NCBI RefSeq assembly: GCF_009176705.1 | Contig: NZ_AP021846.1 | Coordinates: forward strand, 1,830,001 to 1,894,000 | Length of the DNA: 64,000 nt | Direction of reading: 5' to 3' | DNA from: Pseudoalteromonas sp. A25 | GTDB lineage: Bacteria; Pseudomonadota; Gammaproteobacteria; Enterobacterales; Alteromonadaceae | Shown here: one piece after another, positions 6,839-16,118 of the stretch | Numbering within the stretch: the stretch's first letter is position 1 | How the letters are laid out: every line of letters begins with the position of its first letter | Notes under the pieces: generated by a model | What the model was told of the DNA's origin: nothing | Seen by the model: the letters and a program-made list of their open reading frames with translations, nothing else | The model's database searches: none | Made by a program: the position numbers and the translations under genes

Positions 6839-7034
6839 CACCGTATAAACTAATTACTGCCAATAACAATGCTTGCAAACGAGTAGGGGGCGTTGTGCTT
6901 AAAGTGTGTAGACAGACTCAAAATTATTGGAGTTGAAATAATAACTAGTCAATTATAGGTACATTTTGCTAATGTAGAGCTGAAAATAAGTTGTGGGATT
7001 TAGTCAGGCTATTTTATTTTTTTAAACTGACCGT
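6839..7034 (+). repeat. 196-bp RAYT downstream repeat, copy 2
   Basis: Matches 3485-3680 nearly throughout. It is the right part of the RAYT copy that was split by the IS3 element. The remaining bases to the next gene (7035-7158) hold an AT-rich leader without recognisable signals apart from the ribosome binding site of the following gene. Confidence 0.6.
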
Positions 7035-7158
7035 TCTTTTTTTTAACCGTGTTTTAAACTATCCCTTTATTTTAATTCATAGGTTACGAAACCCATTTTC
7101 TGCCGTATATCTTCAGTGGCATATGCTGGCCACGTTTTAATTTAACTTAGGAGTTTTT

Positions 7159-8286
7159 GTGAGCCGATTTATAAACCAACGCATATCATTTTTATTTATT
7201 ATTTCGTTCATCACAGTTTTGGCTTCTTGTAAAAGTTTTGATGCAACTAAATTTGAGTCAAATACACAATCTCAAATAATTGAATTTATTAATGGTAATG
7301 CAGGCCAGGTAGTCTCAATTTCTATTGTAAATGCAGAAGATATTTATCAATATCATTTTGGAAAATTAAGTAACGGAGATACTCCTAACAACCAAACTAT
7401 TTACGAAATTGGCTCTATTACCAAAACATATACTGGATTAGTTGTTGCCAAAGCCATGCTAGATGGAAAAGTAGAGCTTGATAAAGATATTCGCCATTAT
7501 CTCAAAGATAATGAATACAAAAATTTAGAGTTAGAAGATAAGTACATCACATTACGACACCTTATTACTCACACCAGTGGCCTCCCAGGAGACTTTGCGA
7601 CCAGTCGCGAAGATATTGTGCAAGGCAAGTATTTTGAAAAAATATCAAAATATTCCCGAGAAAATTACTTTGATGACCTTAAAAAAGTGAGGCTTAACTC
7701 TATACCAGGTGAGGAATATCAATATTCAAACTCTGGTACAAATTTAGTCGCGTATATTTTGGAGTCTATTTACGAAAAACCTTTTCAATTGCTTGTATCT
7801 GAAATCATAACAAATAAGACTGCAGAGGCGTCAACCAAGTTTAGGGAAACTAACTATGAACCAGGCGAAATTGTCCAGGGTACAGATGCAGATGGCAAAC
7901 AAATGCCTTTGGCCAGCGCATATTGGTTTGCAGATGGCGGGCTCACTTCAAGCATAGAATCTATCACTCGTTATATTCAATATCAGCTATCCTCAGAACC
8001 TGAGGTGGCTATTTCTCATAAGCTTCTAGATGAGAGTTGGACAGGCCATGGTAAAGCATTTTATTGGAACACATATAAGCATGATTCTAATGAACAAATG
8101 CTGTACCAAGGCGGTGGTTCAATGGGGACGTCTTGTTGGCTCACCATTTATCCAAAGAAGAACATAGGCGTCTTTATCGTTACAAACGTTGTACGCGGAA
8201 ACACTCAAGAAGAGTTAGAAGCCATTTCAGACAAAGTTATTGACTATTTAATGGCATATAATGCGGCAATAAAGTCGGATTCGTAA
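7159..8286 (+). CDS. Serine beta-lactamase-like hydrolase, lipoprotein (class C / esterase fold)
   Basis: 375 residues from a GTG start with AGGAG six bases upstream. The N-terminus is a lipoprotein signal with lipobox LASC, so the protein should be anchored in a membrane facing the periplasm. The penicillin-binding fold is shown by S86-I-T-K89 (SxxK nucleophile and base) and Y189-S-N191 (YxN). The third motif, usually KTG or HTG, appears as GGGSMGTS and is unusual. Such proteins include carboxylesterases, D-aminopeptidases and beta-lactamases; substrate cannot be told from sequence, and resistance should not be assumed. The gene lies between mobile-element debris and an attC-like palindrome, so it is probably a cassette gene. 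Confidence 0.8.
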   Translation: MSRFINQRISFLFIISFITVLASCKSFDATKFESNTQSQIIEFINGNAGQVVSISIVNAEDIYQYHFGKLSNGDTPNNQTIYEIGSITKTYTGLVVAKAMLDGKVELDKDIRHYLKDNEYKNLELEDKYITLRHLITHTSGLPGDFATSREDIVQGKYFEKISKYSRENYFDDLKKVRLNSIPGEEYQYSNSGTNLVAYILESIYEKPFQLLVSEIITNKTAEASTKFRETNYEPGEIVQGTDADGKQMPLASAYWFADGGLTSSIESITRYIQYQLSSEPEVAISHKLLDESWTGHGKAFYWNTYKHDSNEQMLYQGGGSMGTSCWLTIYPKKNIGVFIVTNVVRGNTQEELEAISDKVIDYLMAYNAAIKSDS

Positions 8287-8409
8287 CAGCTTGTTGGATG
8301 TGTATAAAAATCGATGTCATGTCGGCAATATTGTAATAATAGAATGACTGTCCTGCTTGGATTCTTCGTCCTGCTTGGATTCAGCTGTATAAATCAATTA
8401 AGGCGTTAA
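8282..8409 (+). other. Probable degenerate attC site
   Basis: GTAACAGC overlaps the stop of the upstream gene and GCGTTAAAT (right box GTTAAAT, an exact GTTRRRY) lies seven bases before the next ATG. That spacing is typical of a cassette junction. The left box has two mismatches to RYYYAAC and the internal palindrome is weak. A 15-base direct repeat GTCCTGCTTGGATTC occurs twice within it, which is unusual. Confidence 0.4.
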
Positions 8410-8415
8410 ATTCAA

Positions 8416-8895
8416 ATGAAATATAAAATAATACCGGTGAGAGCTGATTTTTTAGATAAGGTTCGGGTTTTAGGTATTGACGATCAAAATCAGCAGGTAG
8501 AAATATCTTACGCTGTCGGTGGGGAGCCTTGTCGAGACGTTCTTCGAGGAGCAATGCCTGGTGAGAAGATAATCCTAGCCAGCTATTGTCCGTTTACTAA
8601 ATCTGGCCCGTACAAAGAATATGGACCAATTTTTGTGCTAGAAAATCAAGGTGATGAGAGTTTTGATGATACAAAATTACCATTGCCAACAGGCGTAGAC
8701 ACTGATTATTTAGGTAATATCTTCGTCTTAAAAGCTTACTGTGAAAATGAGCGCATTTTAGATTCGCAATTGGCAAGTCCAGAGAATGCTAAAGCGATAC
8801 TAAATGAGTATTTTTCTAATGATAAAGTTTCTTTTGTTTTAGCAAGATATGCTGCCTATGGTTGTTATAGCTTCAGAGTTCAGCGAGATGTATAG
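8416..8895 (+). CDS. DUF1203 family protein
   Basis: 159 residues. The DUF1203 pattern is clear: PCRDVLRGAMPGEKIILASY near residues 38-57, GPYKEYGPIFVLE near 64-76, and the C-terminal block VSFVLARYAAYGCYSFRVQRD. Two conserved cysteines (in PCRD and in GCYSF) are present. The biochemical function of the family is unknown to me; it occurs as a single-domain cytosolic protein. Here it sits between an attC-like junction upstream and a left-half attC remnant downstream, so it is probably the last recognisable cassette of the array. Confidence 0.8.
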   Translation: MKYKIIPVRADFLDKVRVLGIDDQNQQVEISYAVGGEPCRDVLRGAMPGEKIILASYCPFTKSGPYKEYGPIFVLENQGDESFDDTKLPLPTGVDTDYLGNIFVLKAYCENERILDSQLASPENAKAILNEYFSNDKVSFVLARYAAYGCYSFRVQRDV

Positions 8896-8915
8896 CTAAT
8901 ACATGCGAACCTTCA
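8893..8915 (+). other. Left-end remnant of an attC-like repeat
   Basis: TAGCTAATACATGCGAACCTTC starting at the DUF1203 stop codon matches the start of the 118-bp repeats (TAGCTAACACATATGAACCTTC) with three changes; the rest of the repeat has decayed. The same placement at a stop codon supports the view that these repeats are attC sites. The interval to the next gene (8916-9038) holds an inverted repeat AGAGTAC / GTACTCT at about 8982-9008 of unknown meaning. Confidence 0.45.
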
Positions 8916-9038
8916 GTGATCAGAGGAGCTTTCAGGTCAGGGAGCGTCTCTAGGCCTATATATATGCTTCTCGGATTTACGAGAGTACTTTTTGCATGAT
9001 GGTACTCTTTGAGGGAGTAAGTTTCAAAAGGGAGTTTG

Positions 9039-9647
9039 ATGGTGTTTAAAGATATTGCTGTATATTCGGGGTTAATTGCCACAGTTTGGATGTTCGTTGG
9101 TGTGTATATCGCGGGTCGATTTTATACAGGTTACAGCCACTTTAAACAATTTTGTAGTGAGTTAGGTGCAAGCGGTAGTCCAACTGAAAAACTGTCTCCA
9201 TTAATTAATAACTATCCACTAGGCTTTCTATTTTGCGTTTTTGGTTGGTATCTGGTACAACTTCCAAACGTTTCAATCTTAGTTAACATTTCCGGTTGGC
9301 TAGTCGTTGTGCATGGTATAAGTACATGGGTGGCAGGTTACTTCCCAATGGATGAAGACCCATTTACAAATAACCCAACACTTAGTTGTAAAATACACTC
9401 GCTTGCTGGGGTTATCATGCTACTTTCTTTAATTGCTGCGCCTATTTTGATTGCAGTAAGTCCAACAACTGAGACTATCCCGTTATATTTTCGCGCTTTT
9501 TCTGTTTTTTCAGTTGTAGGTGCTGTTTATTACTTATTTCATTTGGCGAAAGCGATTAAAGCTCAAAGCAATGCAGGATTGTATCAACGCATATCCTATG
9601 GTTTTCAGTTGGTTTGGCTCAGTGTGTTTTCGCTGGTGTTGGTGTAA
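9039..9647 (+). CDS. DUF998 family integral membrane protein
   Basis: 202 residues from ATG 9039, chosen over a TTG three bases earlier because GGGAG lies at the right distance. About six hydrophobic segments cover most of the length. The first helix is followed by a tyrosine-rich loop (FYTGYSHFKQFCSELGASGS) and a central loop with GYFPMDEDP, both typical of DUF998, a family of multi-pass membrane proteins of unknown function. It follows the decayed end of the cassette array and is followed by a terminator, so it may be either the last cassette or the first core gene. Confidence 0.75.
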   Translation: MVFKDIAVYSGLIATVWMFVGVYIAGRFYTGYSHFKQFCSELGASGSPTEKLSPLINNYPLGFLFCVFGWYLVQLPNVSILVNISGWLVVVHGISTWVAGYFPMDEDPFTNNPTLSCKIHSLAGVIMLLSLIAAPILIAVSPTTETIPLYFRAFSVFSVVGAVYYLFHLAKAIKAQSNAGLYQRISYGFQLVWLSVFSLVLV

Positions 9648-9685
9648 TTTATTGGGTTATAAATGTTTTACATTAGTATAAGGTA

Positions 9686-9706
9686 AAGGCCCAGTAGCTG
9701 GGCCTT
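9686..9706 (+). terminator. Hairpin between convergent genes
   Basis: AAGGCCCAG (9686-9694) and CTGGGCCTT (9698-9706) form a perfect nine-base stem with a three-base loop. There is no strong T run on either side. It lies between two converging genes and may end transcription of both. Confidence 0.5.
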
Positions 9707-9732
9707 ACTAAGTTAAAGCTGAATTTCGGTTT

Positions 9733-12705
9733 TCATTTATAAGTATGCGAGCTTCTTCGCCTTAATGAAATAATGATAGCGAGTAAGGAGATTATTGCAA
9801 AGCTTCCTGATGAGTTCTTATTTTTTTCTACATTGCTAATGGGTGCTTGGCTTTTATCATTGTCAGGATTTTTAGCTGTACTATCATCACCGTTATCACC
9901 GTTATCACCGTTATCAACACTTTCAATGTTAATATCTACGCGTTGTGGTGTTGATTGTGATCTAGTATCCGTTACGTAGTACTCAAAATAAAGTTGCTCA
10001 GTTTTTTCGGCTGGTGCAGTAAACTTAACCTTTCCTGTATTTTGATCTAGTTCTAGGCTACCCGCTACGACATCTGTAGTTAGTACGTAGGTTAGCGGAT
10101 CTCCGTCTTTATCATTAGCATCAAGTACAAACTCAATCGCTTCTGAGGGTTTCACAGCTACACTTTTTGAATGTGCAACCGGGGTTGTATTCGTAATATT
10201 GAGAGTAACCACAGCAGGTTCAGAGCTAGTTAACGAGTCTAATACACGATAATCAAATACAATAGCTGCATCATCGGTATCACTAGGGGAGACCATCACC
10301 AGGCCTGTTTGTGGGTCTAATCTAACTATTTTTCCTACATTAGGTTGGCTTACAATCTCATAGGTAATGGTTTCTGAGTCTTTGTCCTGACCCGCTAAAC
10401 TCACCATCGACTCACCACGCCAATGAATTTGCTTTTCGACGTTACTAGCCTCTGGGGCATTGTTATAAGACTCTAAAATAAAGCTTCCCGTCGCTACGAT
10501 TAAATCATCTTTAACTACTTGATAGCTAATGTATTCCTTGCCAATCTTTTCGGGTTTATATTGATATAAGCCCGACTCTAAATCAACTGAGCGTAATTCA
10601 CCACGGTATGGGTGATGTTCTATAACATAGTGTTGTCCTGGAAACTGATCGCTTAACCTAATATCCAGTGTTGAACCTATGTGCACATCTAACGTTTGTT
10701 GTTCTATGACTTCTGGTTCAATAGTAGGGCTGTTATACATATATACGGCGGGCAAGTTGCTGAGCGTGTAAAAGTACCCTTGTTCTTCTAATTTTTTATA
10801 TATAACAATATGGTCGTGATATGGATCGCTGTATTGCCACTCTATCGTGTTGCTTATCATGTTGTATAAACCAAAGTATCCCCGACAGCTGAATACCAAG
10901 GTCGTTGGCGATACCTCATTCAGCGAAACAGCCTCACCAGCCTTACAAACAGAATGTAATTGAGTGTGCTCACCAACTGTATTAATTGCATATAGAGCGC
11001 CATCATTTGCCAAGCCAACAACAAACTCTTTACCTTTAAATGCCGCCCGAGATGTGCCAACAAATTGTTTTTCTTTATCGAGTACGTTTACTTCGTTTTC
11101 AAGTCTGAAACTTACAGCATTTGATGGAAACTGGAAGTACCATGCTCGGTCTTTTGCACTATAAATGGCTTTGTTTGGGAAAGTGTCGAACTTATCTTCT
11201 AGATCCGCACGACCAAGACCTGACGTGTAGCTCTCACTACTTAATACAGAAATGCCTAATGATAAAGTGCGCTTATTGTCTGCACCGTTGACATAGTACC
11301 CACTAAATCTAAACTCATCATCTTTGAAATCACCACTTACATCGTCAAAAGCTTCAAAAAACTTACTAGGGGAATAAGTACTTAAATACGCGTCACTCGT
11401 AAGTAATTCGCCTGTTTTTATGTCCGTGTTTTGCCAAAATTGCGCCGTGCCATAACGCGTTCCTTGAGGCCACTCTTTGTATCCTATGCAATAGAGAGCA
11501 TGCTTATCTGACGAGCGTCGCAAATCTATTTCTTCAGCCCCTTTACAACGTAGATCTGGAGTGGGAAAACCGTTCACATCCCAGTACGTCTCATCATAAG
11601 GCAAATTCTCAAACCCCATCTTAATTCGGTTTCCCGATGATGAAAAAGCTGAAAACAGATCTAATTTGCCATCGCCATTAAAGTCATTAACATTGACAAC
11701 TTTTTGGGCGTTTCGAAAGAAGAGAAATCGTTGATTATAGCAATTTACCGTTGCGTCACTTAGAGTTAGGGATGGGGTTAACAAACAAAGGTCATGGGCG
11801 TATCTAGCATTTTCATAAATTGTATACTCAAACTTCGAAAAAATGGCGGTTGGCTTTGTTCTATTCGGTAGAAGTGTAAAACCCCTAAAGTGATATAATG
11901 CAGATTCGCTAACGTTAGCAACATCCCAAAGATACTTGTTTTCCTTGGCACTGAATAATCCTAGCTTGGGGTAGCCCTTTGTTCCTCGCTTAGTATATAT
12001 TTCATCAATTTCATCACTATCTTCATCGAACGCATATATTGGTGTTCCATCAAAAAGTGCGGTATCCAATTGTGTTACTTTGCGCACTCCATCAACTGGA
12101 TGTGTGTAAATTGTTCCATCAGCAAAAAGAACCTCTTTAACCTGCGCCTGACTGAAACTACCTTGTAATATTGAGCCACTACCTGCATTGAATAACGTTA
12201 TCTCAAAGTTGTTGAGGTAATCAAGTATGCCAAGCTTGCCCCCAGAAGAAATTAGTAACTGCCCAGCTCCATCAGAAACATACTTACTAACTTTTATTGA
12301 ATCAATTTTATGACTAGATATTTGTAGGTCTGCAATTGGCTCATGCTTGTTCACATTAAACAACTTCAATTTTCCAGAACTCATACCCAAAGCAATGACT
12401 AATTCACCAGTTTTCACATCTTTATAGTGGTTAAATGTGGTCACAGTATCGGCTAGGTAATAACGCTTGCTTATTTCATAGTTATTTTGTTTATTAACTA
12501 ACGTTGTAAAAAAATACTTACCATCCCATACATCAATTACAAAAATGTGCTGATCATCAAAATGAATAAAGTGCTCAACATCTCCTATTTGAACTGAGGG
12601 GATTAGTAGCTCTAATGGCGGGGCGGCCGACTGCGCTCTACTAAGGCTAGTAAAATTAAGTATTAATGCAGTGAAGAGTGTGGCTAAATAACGAAAACGA
12701 ATCAT
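9733..12705 (-). CDS. Large secreted protein with FG-GAP-like and cadherin-like repeats and a C-terminal sorting tail
   Basis: 990 residues. I place the start at ATG 12705, preceded by AAGGA, rather than the longer open frame from 12789, because this gives a clean signal peptide ending at RAQSA. The N-terminal 650 residues contain blade-like repeats with D-x-NGDGKLD-type motifs (DFNGDGKLDLFSAF) as in FG-GAP or VCBS beta-propellers. Residues about 700-930 carry two or three Ig/cadherin-like repeats (DKDGDPLTYVL, YYVTDTRS). Then comes an acidic linker built of NGD triplets from a nine-base tandem repeat, and a tail of SSGSF, a hydrophobic segment and RRR. The tail resembles GlyGly-CTERM signals cut by rhombosortase. 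It is probably a surface or secreted protein; the ligand is unknown. Confidence 0.65.
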   Translation of the reverse strand: MIRFRYLATLFTALILNFTSLSRAQSAAPPLELLIPSVQIGDVEHFIHFDDQHIFVIDVWDGKYFFTTLVNKQNNYEISKRYYLADTVTTFNHYKDVKTGELVIALGMSSGKLKLFNVNKHEPIADLQISSHKIDSIKVSKYVSDGAGQLLISSGGKLGILDYLNNFEITLFNAGSGSILQGSFSQAQVKEVLFADGTIYTHPVDGVRKVTQLDTALFDGTPIYAFDEDSDEIDEIYTKRGTKGYPKLGLFSAKENKYLWDVANVSESALYHFRGFTLLPNRTKPTAIFSKFEYTIYENARYAHDLCLLTPSLTLSDATVNCYNQRFLFFRNAQKVVNVNDFNGDGKLDLFSAFSSSGNRIKMGFENLPYDETYWDVNGFPTPDLRCKGAEEIDLRRSSDKHALYCIGYKEWPQGTRYGTAQFWQNTDIKTGELLTSDAYLSTYSPSKFFEAFDDVSGDFKDDEFRFSGYYVNGADNKRTLSLGISVLSSESYTSGLGRADLEDKFDTFPNKAIYSAKDRAWYFQFPSNAVSFRLENEVNVLDKEKQFVGTSRAAFKGKEFVVGLANDGALYAINTVGEHTQLHSVCKAGEAVSLNEVSPTTLVFSCRGYFGLYNMISNTIEWQYSDPYHDHIVIYKKLEEQGYFYTLSNLPAVYMYNSPTIEPEVIEQQTLDVHIGSTLDIRLSDQFPGQHYVIEHHPYRGELRSVDLESGLYQYKPEKIGKEYISYQVVKDDLIVATGSFILESYNNAPEASNVEKQIHWRGESMVSLAGQDKDSETITYEIVSQPNVGKIVRLDPQTGLVMVSPSDTDDAAIVFDYRVLDSLTSSEPAVVTLNITNTTPVAHSKSVAVKPSEAIEFVLDANDKDGDPLTYVLTTDVVAGSLELDQNTGKVKFTAPAEKTEQLYFEYYVTDTRSQSTPQRVDINIESVDNGDNGDNGDDSTAKNPDNDKSQAPISNVEKNKNSSGSFAIISLLAIIISLRRRSSHTYK

Positions 12706-12909
12706 TAGAATCCTTATAAGTTGAAAACAACGAATTGTAAGTATGCACTTAAGCTCGTCAGGTCCTTTGCAGGCCTTTAGATTAACCAATTCTAAATTTT
12801 TTGTAAATTAATCAAAAGGAGGATGGTTACTAATTATTTGCAAAAAATGAAAGGATTTATTTGCTATGTAGACACTAGCCTGTTACTGGGGCTGGTAACC
12901 CGCTGATAG

Positions 12910-13281
12910 TTAAAAAATGAAGCTAACGATAAAGCAAAGGACTGTAAAAACAATGCCAAAGCTGAGTGAAAATTTGGCATACCAAGGCGGAATAGAAAGT
13001 ATTCGATTTTGTTGTTGTGCCAATTTACCTGCAAGCCACAACCCATAAATCCACCCAATCGCATTATGAATGATATACAAAGAGGGTACCAAAATTTGCC
13101 ACTTGGTAAATGAGCCATATATCAAAGCAAAAATCGTTGTAATAGCCCAGACGAACTCAATGATTGAAGTTATGGCTGTCACAGGCGTAATTTGATTTTC
13201 AGGAAAGCGCAAAAGCCAATTGGCTTCGAAGATTATGATAAGTCCAACTAATAGGCTTAAACCTAGATAAAGCTCAACCAT
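12910..13281 (-). CDS. Four-helix integral membrane protein, unknown
   Basis: 123 residues, start ATG 13281 preceded by GGAG. Four hydrophobic segments (about 5-20, 36-56, 65-82 and 101-120) fill the protein, with short polar loops. No family is recognised with confidence. It lies downstream of the radical SAM gene on the same strand but a strong hairpin separates them, so it probably has its own promoter or depends on read-through. Confidence 0.6.
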   Translation of the reverse strand: MVELYLGLSLLVGLIIIFEANWLLRFPENQITPVTAITSIIEFVWAITTIFALIYGSFTKWQILVPSLYIIHNAIGWIYGLWLAGKLAQQQNRILSIPPWYAKFSLSFGIVFTVLCFIVSFIF

Positions 13282-13294
13282 AAATTACTCCAAC

Positions 13295-13324
13295 AACGGG
13301 GTAGTTACTAGCAACTACCCCGTT
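13295..13324 (-). terminator. Strong hairpin after the radical SAM gene
   Basis: AACGGGGTAGTT (13295-13306) and AACTACCCCGTT (13313-13324) make a perfect 12-base stem with a six-base loop, eight bases after the radical SAM stop codon. No U run follows in the direction of transcription, so termination may be only partial. Confidence 0.6.
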
Positions 13325-13331
13325 AATAACA

Positions 13332-14669
13332 CTACATCGCGTTGTATTCATCTTCCCAGAAGAACTTTTCTTCACCAAATGCGGGTTTTAAATCATTCAA
13401 CCACGTTGCAGTTTCATCATATTTGGCAAAAAACGGACGTTGCACCCAATCTGGGTTACGTGCTTGAATAAAGCGCAGTACAAAGACTTTTTCACCATGA
13501 ATTTGTGCTACACCAGAAATTTCAACTTTGCCGGGGCCTGCGCTCATAGAAGGGCCGCGAACAGTTCTACTTACACCAGATACGTTCTTATACGCGTCGC
13601 GAAAGATCTCCCATGTCCTATATAAAGGTAGTTCAAAGTAACGCTTTGCTCCGGTATCACGCTCTATAAACATGTAATAGGGGATCATGCCAAGTTGTGT
13701 TTGCTCTTTCCACATGTCGCTCCACATTTGTGAGTCTACATTAATGTTATTAAGCAATGGTGCTTGTGTTCTAATTTGTGCGCCCGTTTGGCGAATAAGG
13801 CGAATAGCCTCTTTGGTTATATCTGTACGCAGTTCTTGTTTGTGATTAACATGAGCCATGATAGACACGTGCTTGCCCGCATTTACGAGTTCTTTTAATA
13901 GTGCTAATAGTTCTTTGGCATCAGGGTCGGTAACGTATCTAAATGGCCAGAAAGTAAGCGACTTGGTGCCAATACGTATGGTTTTGATATGATCAAAGCG
14001 CGGCTCTTTAAGCGCTTCTAAGTATTTACGCAACTTAACGGTGCGCATCACCATAGGATCGCCGCCAGTCATTAATAGGTCGGTTACTTCTTTATGTTCT
14101 GCTAAGTAGTTGTGTAACAGATCTTCGTCGTTATTGTTAAAACGTGTTGCTTTACCTACGAACTGAGCCCATCTAAAACAAAAGGTACAGTATGAGTGGC
14201 AGTATTGGCCTTGTGATGGAAAAAATAACACTGTTTCTTTGTATTTGTGCTGAATACCTTCTACACGCTCTCCGCCATACTCTGGAACGTTCTTTTCCAT
14301 TTGCCCAGCAGGGTGGGGGTTAAGCTTATGACGAATTTGTGTTGCTAGGTCAAATACTTCATCAGGGGTATGAGGGCGCTTTAACAGCGATGCCATTTGT
14401 TCGTATGATTCATCATCTAGCATGCCGCGTTGCGGAAAGGTTAGCTGAAATACAGGATCGTTAGGTACTTTGTCCCAGTCGATCAGTTCCTCAATTACAA
14501 AGTTGTTTACGCGAAAAGGAAATACATTTGCTACCACTTTCATTTCAAAGCGCAAATGCTCAGGGAGTTTATCTAGCTGATCAATTTTATCAATTTGACG
14601 ATGTTGGTAAACGGTAAACCTTGGCGCTTGATACGCTTGTGCAGGCTGTAATTTGACGGTTTGCTGCAT
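13332..14669 (-). CDS. KamA-family radical SAM protein (lysine 2,3-aminomutase-like)
   Basis: 445 residues. The [4Fe-4S]/SAM motif CxxxCxxC is C157, C161 and C164 in YCHSYCTFCFRW, with the KamA-type aromatic residues around it. GGDPMVM follows as the SAM-binding glycine-rich strand, and the C-terminal region has PSMSAGPGKVEISG, where the lysine is a candidate for the PLP-binding site. The length and the long N-terminal extension separate it from EpmB (about 340 residues), which modifies elongation factor P, so a true amino-acid mutase or a related unknown activity is more likely. It is transcribed alone from the region upstream of bioA's end. Confidence 0.8.
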   Translation of the reverse strand: MQQTVKLQPAQAYQAPRFTVYQHRQIDKIDQLDKLPEHLRFEMKVVANVFPFRVNNFVIEELIDWDKVPNDPVFQLTFPQRGMLDDESYEQMASLLKRPHTPDEVFDLATQIRHKLNPHPAGQMEKNVPEYGGERVEGIQHKYKETVLFFPSQGQYCHSYCTFCFRWAQFVGKATRFNNNDEDLLHNYLAEHKEVTDLLMTGGDPMVMRTVKLRKYLEALKEPRFDHIKTIRIGTKSLTFWPFRYVTDPDAKELLALLKELVNAGKHVSIMAHVNHKQELRTDITKEAIRLIRQTGAQIRTQAPLLNNINVDSQMWSDMWKEQTQLGMIPYYMFIERDTGAKRYFELPLYRTWEIFRDAYKNVSGVSRTVRGPSMSAGPGKVEISGVAQIHGEKVFVLRFIQARNPDWVQRPFFAKYDETATWLNDLKPAFGEEKFFWEDEYNAM

Positions 14670-14828
14670 AAATCCTCGTACTTTTACTCGTTGCTGTAAA
14701 AGCGATATATTGTAACAGATTTTATTGTGTAATTTCGAACTTTGTCGTTATATTGGCAACAATTGTTGCCTTATCGCTACATTGTGCTTAAAAAATGTCA
14801 TGCCACCTGTGCTGAGGCACGTGTAAAG

Positions 14829-16118
14829 TTAATATTGCTGCTCATTAATTGCGTCATAGATGGCATTTGCCAGTTCACGAATATCGGCGGATGAAGACAC
14901 ATAAGGCGGCATAATGTATATCAACTTGCCAAATGGGCGGATCCATACACCTTTTTTAATAAAGAACTTTTGGATCTTAGCGACATTAACAACTTTATCA
15001 ATTTCTACTACACCAATAGCCCCTAAAGTTCTTACGTTCACGACAGAGCTTAAACTTTCGCAGCGTTTGAGCGCCGACATGGCTAAATTAACGCGTTCAA
15101 CTTGGGCCTGCCAGTTATTTTCAAATAATAAATTGATACTCGCGTTCGCAACTGCACAGGCGAGAGGGTTGCCCATAAATGTTGGGCCGTGCATTAATAC
15201 TCCCGCTTCTCCCTCGCTAAGGCCTACGGCTACTTTTTGGTTGGTGAGAGTAGCAGATAGGGTCATCGTGCCGCCTGTCAGCGCTTTACCAATACACATA
15301 ATATCTGGTTCGATATTAGCGTGTTCGCAGGCAAACATTTTACCTGTTCGGCCAAATCCAGTGGCTATTTCATCGAGTATAAGTAACACATCATACTTAT
15401 TACATAATTGCCGCAACTTGGCCAAATATGAAGGGCTATAAAAGTTCATGCCGCCCGCGTTTTGTACAATCGGCTCGATAATGAATGCGGCAACATCATG
15501 GTGATGTTTAACAAAAGCTTGCTCTAATAATTGTAACTCGGTGTCAGTGCATTGTTCATCAAACTTTGCTTTAGGTGCACTTACAAAAATGTGCTCAGGC
15601 AAAAAACCTTGATACATGCTGTGCATTGAGTTGATAGGGTCGCACACACTCATAGCTGCAAAGGTGTCACCATGGTAGCCCTTTTGAGCAGTCATTAATT
15701 TAGTTTTACTTGTTTGCCCTTTGCTAATCCAATATTGCAAGGCCATTTTAATTGCAACTTCTACACTGACTGAACCGCTGTCTGCTAGAAATACCCTATC
15801 TAATGATTTTGGCGTGATGTTTATCAGCTTTTTACATAACTCAACAGCGGGGGCATGTGTTATCCCACCAAACATAATGTGGCTCATTGTGCTTGCTTGA
15901 CTTTGGATAGCTGATACGAGCCGTGGGTGATTGTAGCCATGGATAGCACTCCACCAAGATGCCATGCCATCAATTAGTTCTTCACCTGTATCGAGATAAA
16001 TTTTATTCTCGTTTGTGTGCGTCACTCCATAAGAAGGCAGTGGATTGAGCATAGACGTATAAGGGTGCCAAATATGCTTTTTATCAAATTCTTTATCAAT
16101 CGAATGAAAATTAATCAC
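14829..16118 (-). CDS. bioA: Adenosylmethionine-8-amino-7-oxononanoate aminotransferase
   Basis: 429 residues from a GTG start with AAGG seven bases upstream; no ATG lies near the expected N-terminus (the frame reads INFHSIDKEFDKKHIWHPY). It converts 7-keto-8-aminopelargonate to 7,8-diaminopelargonate using SAM as amino donor. WHPYTSM, the GMASWWSAIHGYNHP block, the nucleotide-fold IFDEIATGFGRTG-like strand (here LILDEIATGFGRTG) and the PLP lysine K278 in CIGKALTGG are all present. It is transcribed away from bioB across a short shared regulatory region. Confidence 0.95.
   Translation of the reverse strand: MINFHSIDKEFDKKHIWHPYTSMLNPLPSYGVTHTNENKIYLDTGEELIDGMASWWSAIHGYNHPRLVSAIQSQASTMSHIMFGGITHAPAVELCKKLINITPKSLDRVFLADSGSVSVEVAIKMALQYWISKGQTSKTKLMTAQKGYHGDTFAAMSVCDPINSMHSMYQGFLPEHIFVSAPKAKFDEQCTDTELQLLEQAFVKHHHDVAAFIIEPIVQNAGGMNFYSPSYLAKLRQLCNKYDVLLILDEIATGFGRTGKMFACEHANIEPDIMCIGKALTGGTMTLSATLTNQKVAVGLSEGEAGVLMHGPTFMGNPLACAVANASINLLFENNWQAQVERVNLAMSALKRCESLSSVVNVRTLGAIGVVEIDKVVNVAKIQKFFIKKGVWIRPFGKLIYIMPPYVSSSADIRELANAIYDAINEQQY

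Noticed and set aside
13332-14669. EpmB assignment for the radical SAM gene
   Set aside because: 445 residues with long extensions is too long for EpmB, and neither epmA nor efp adjoins it.
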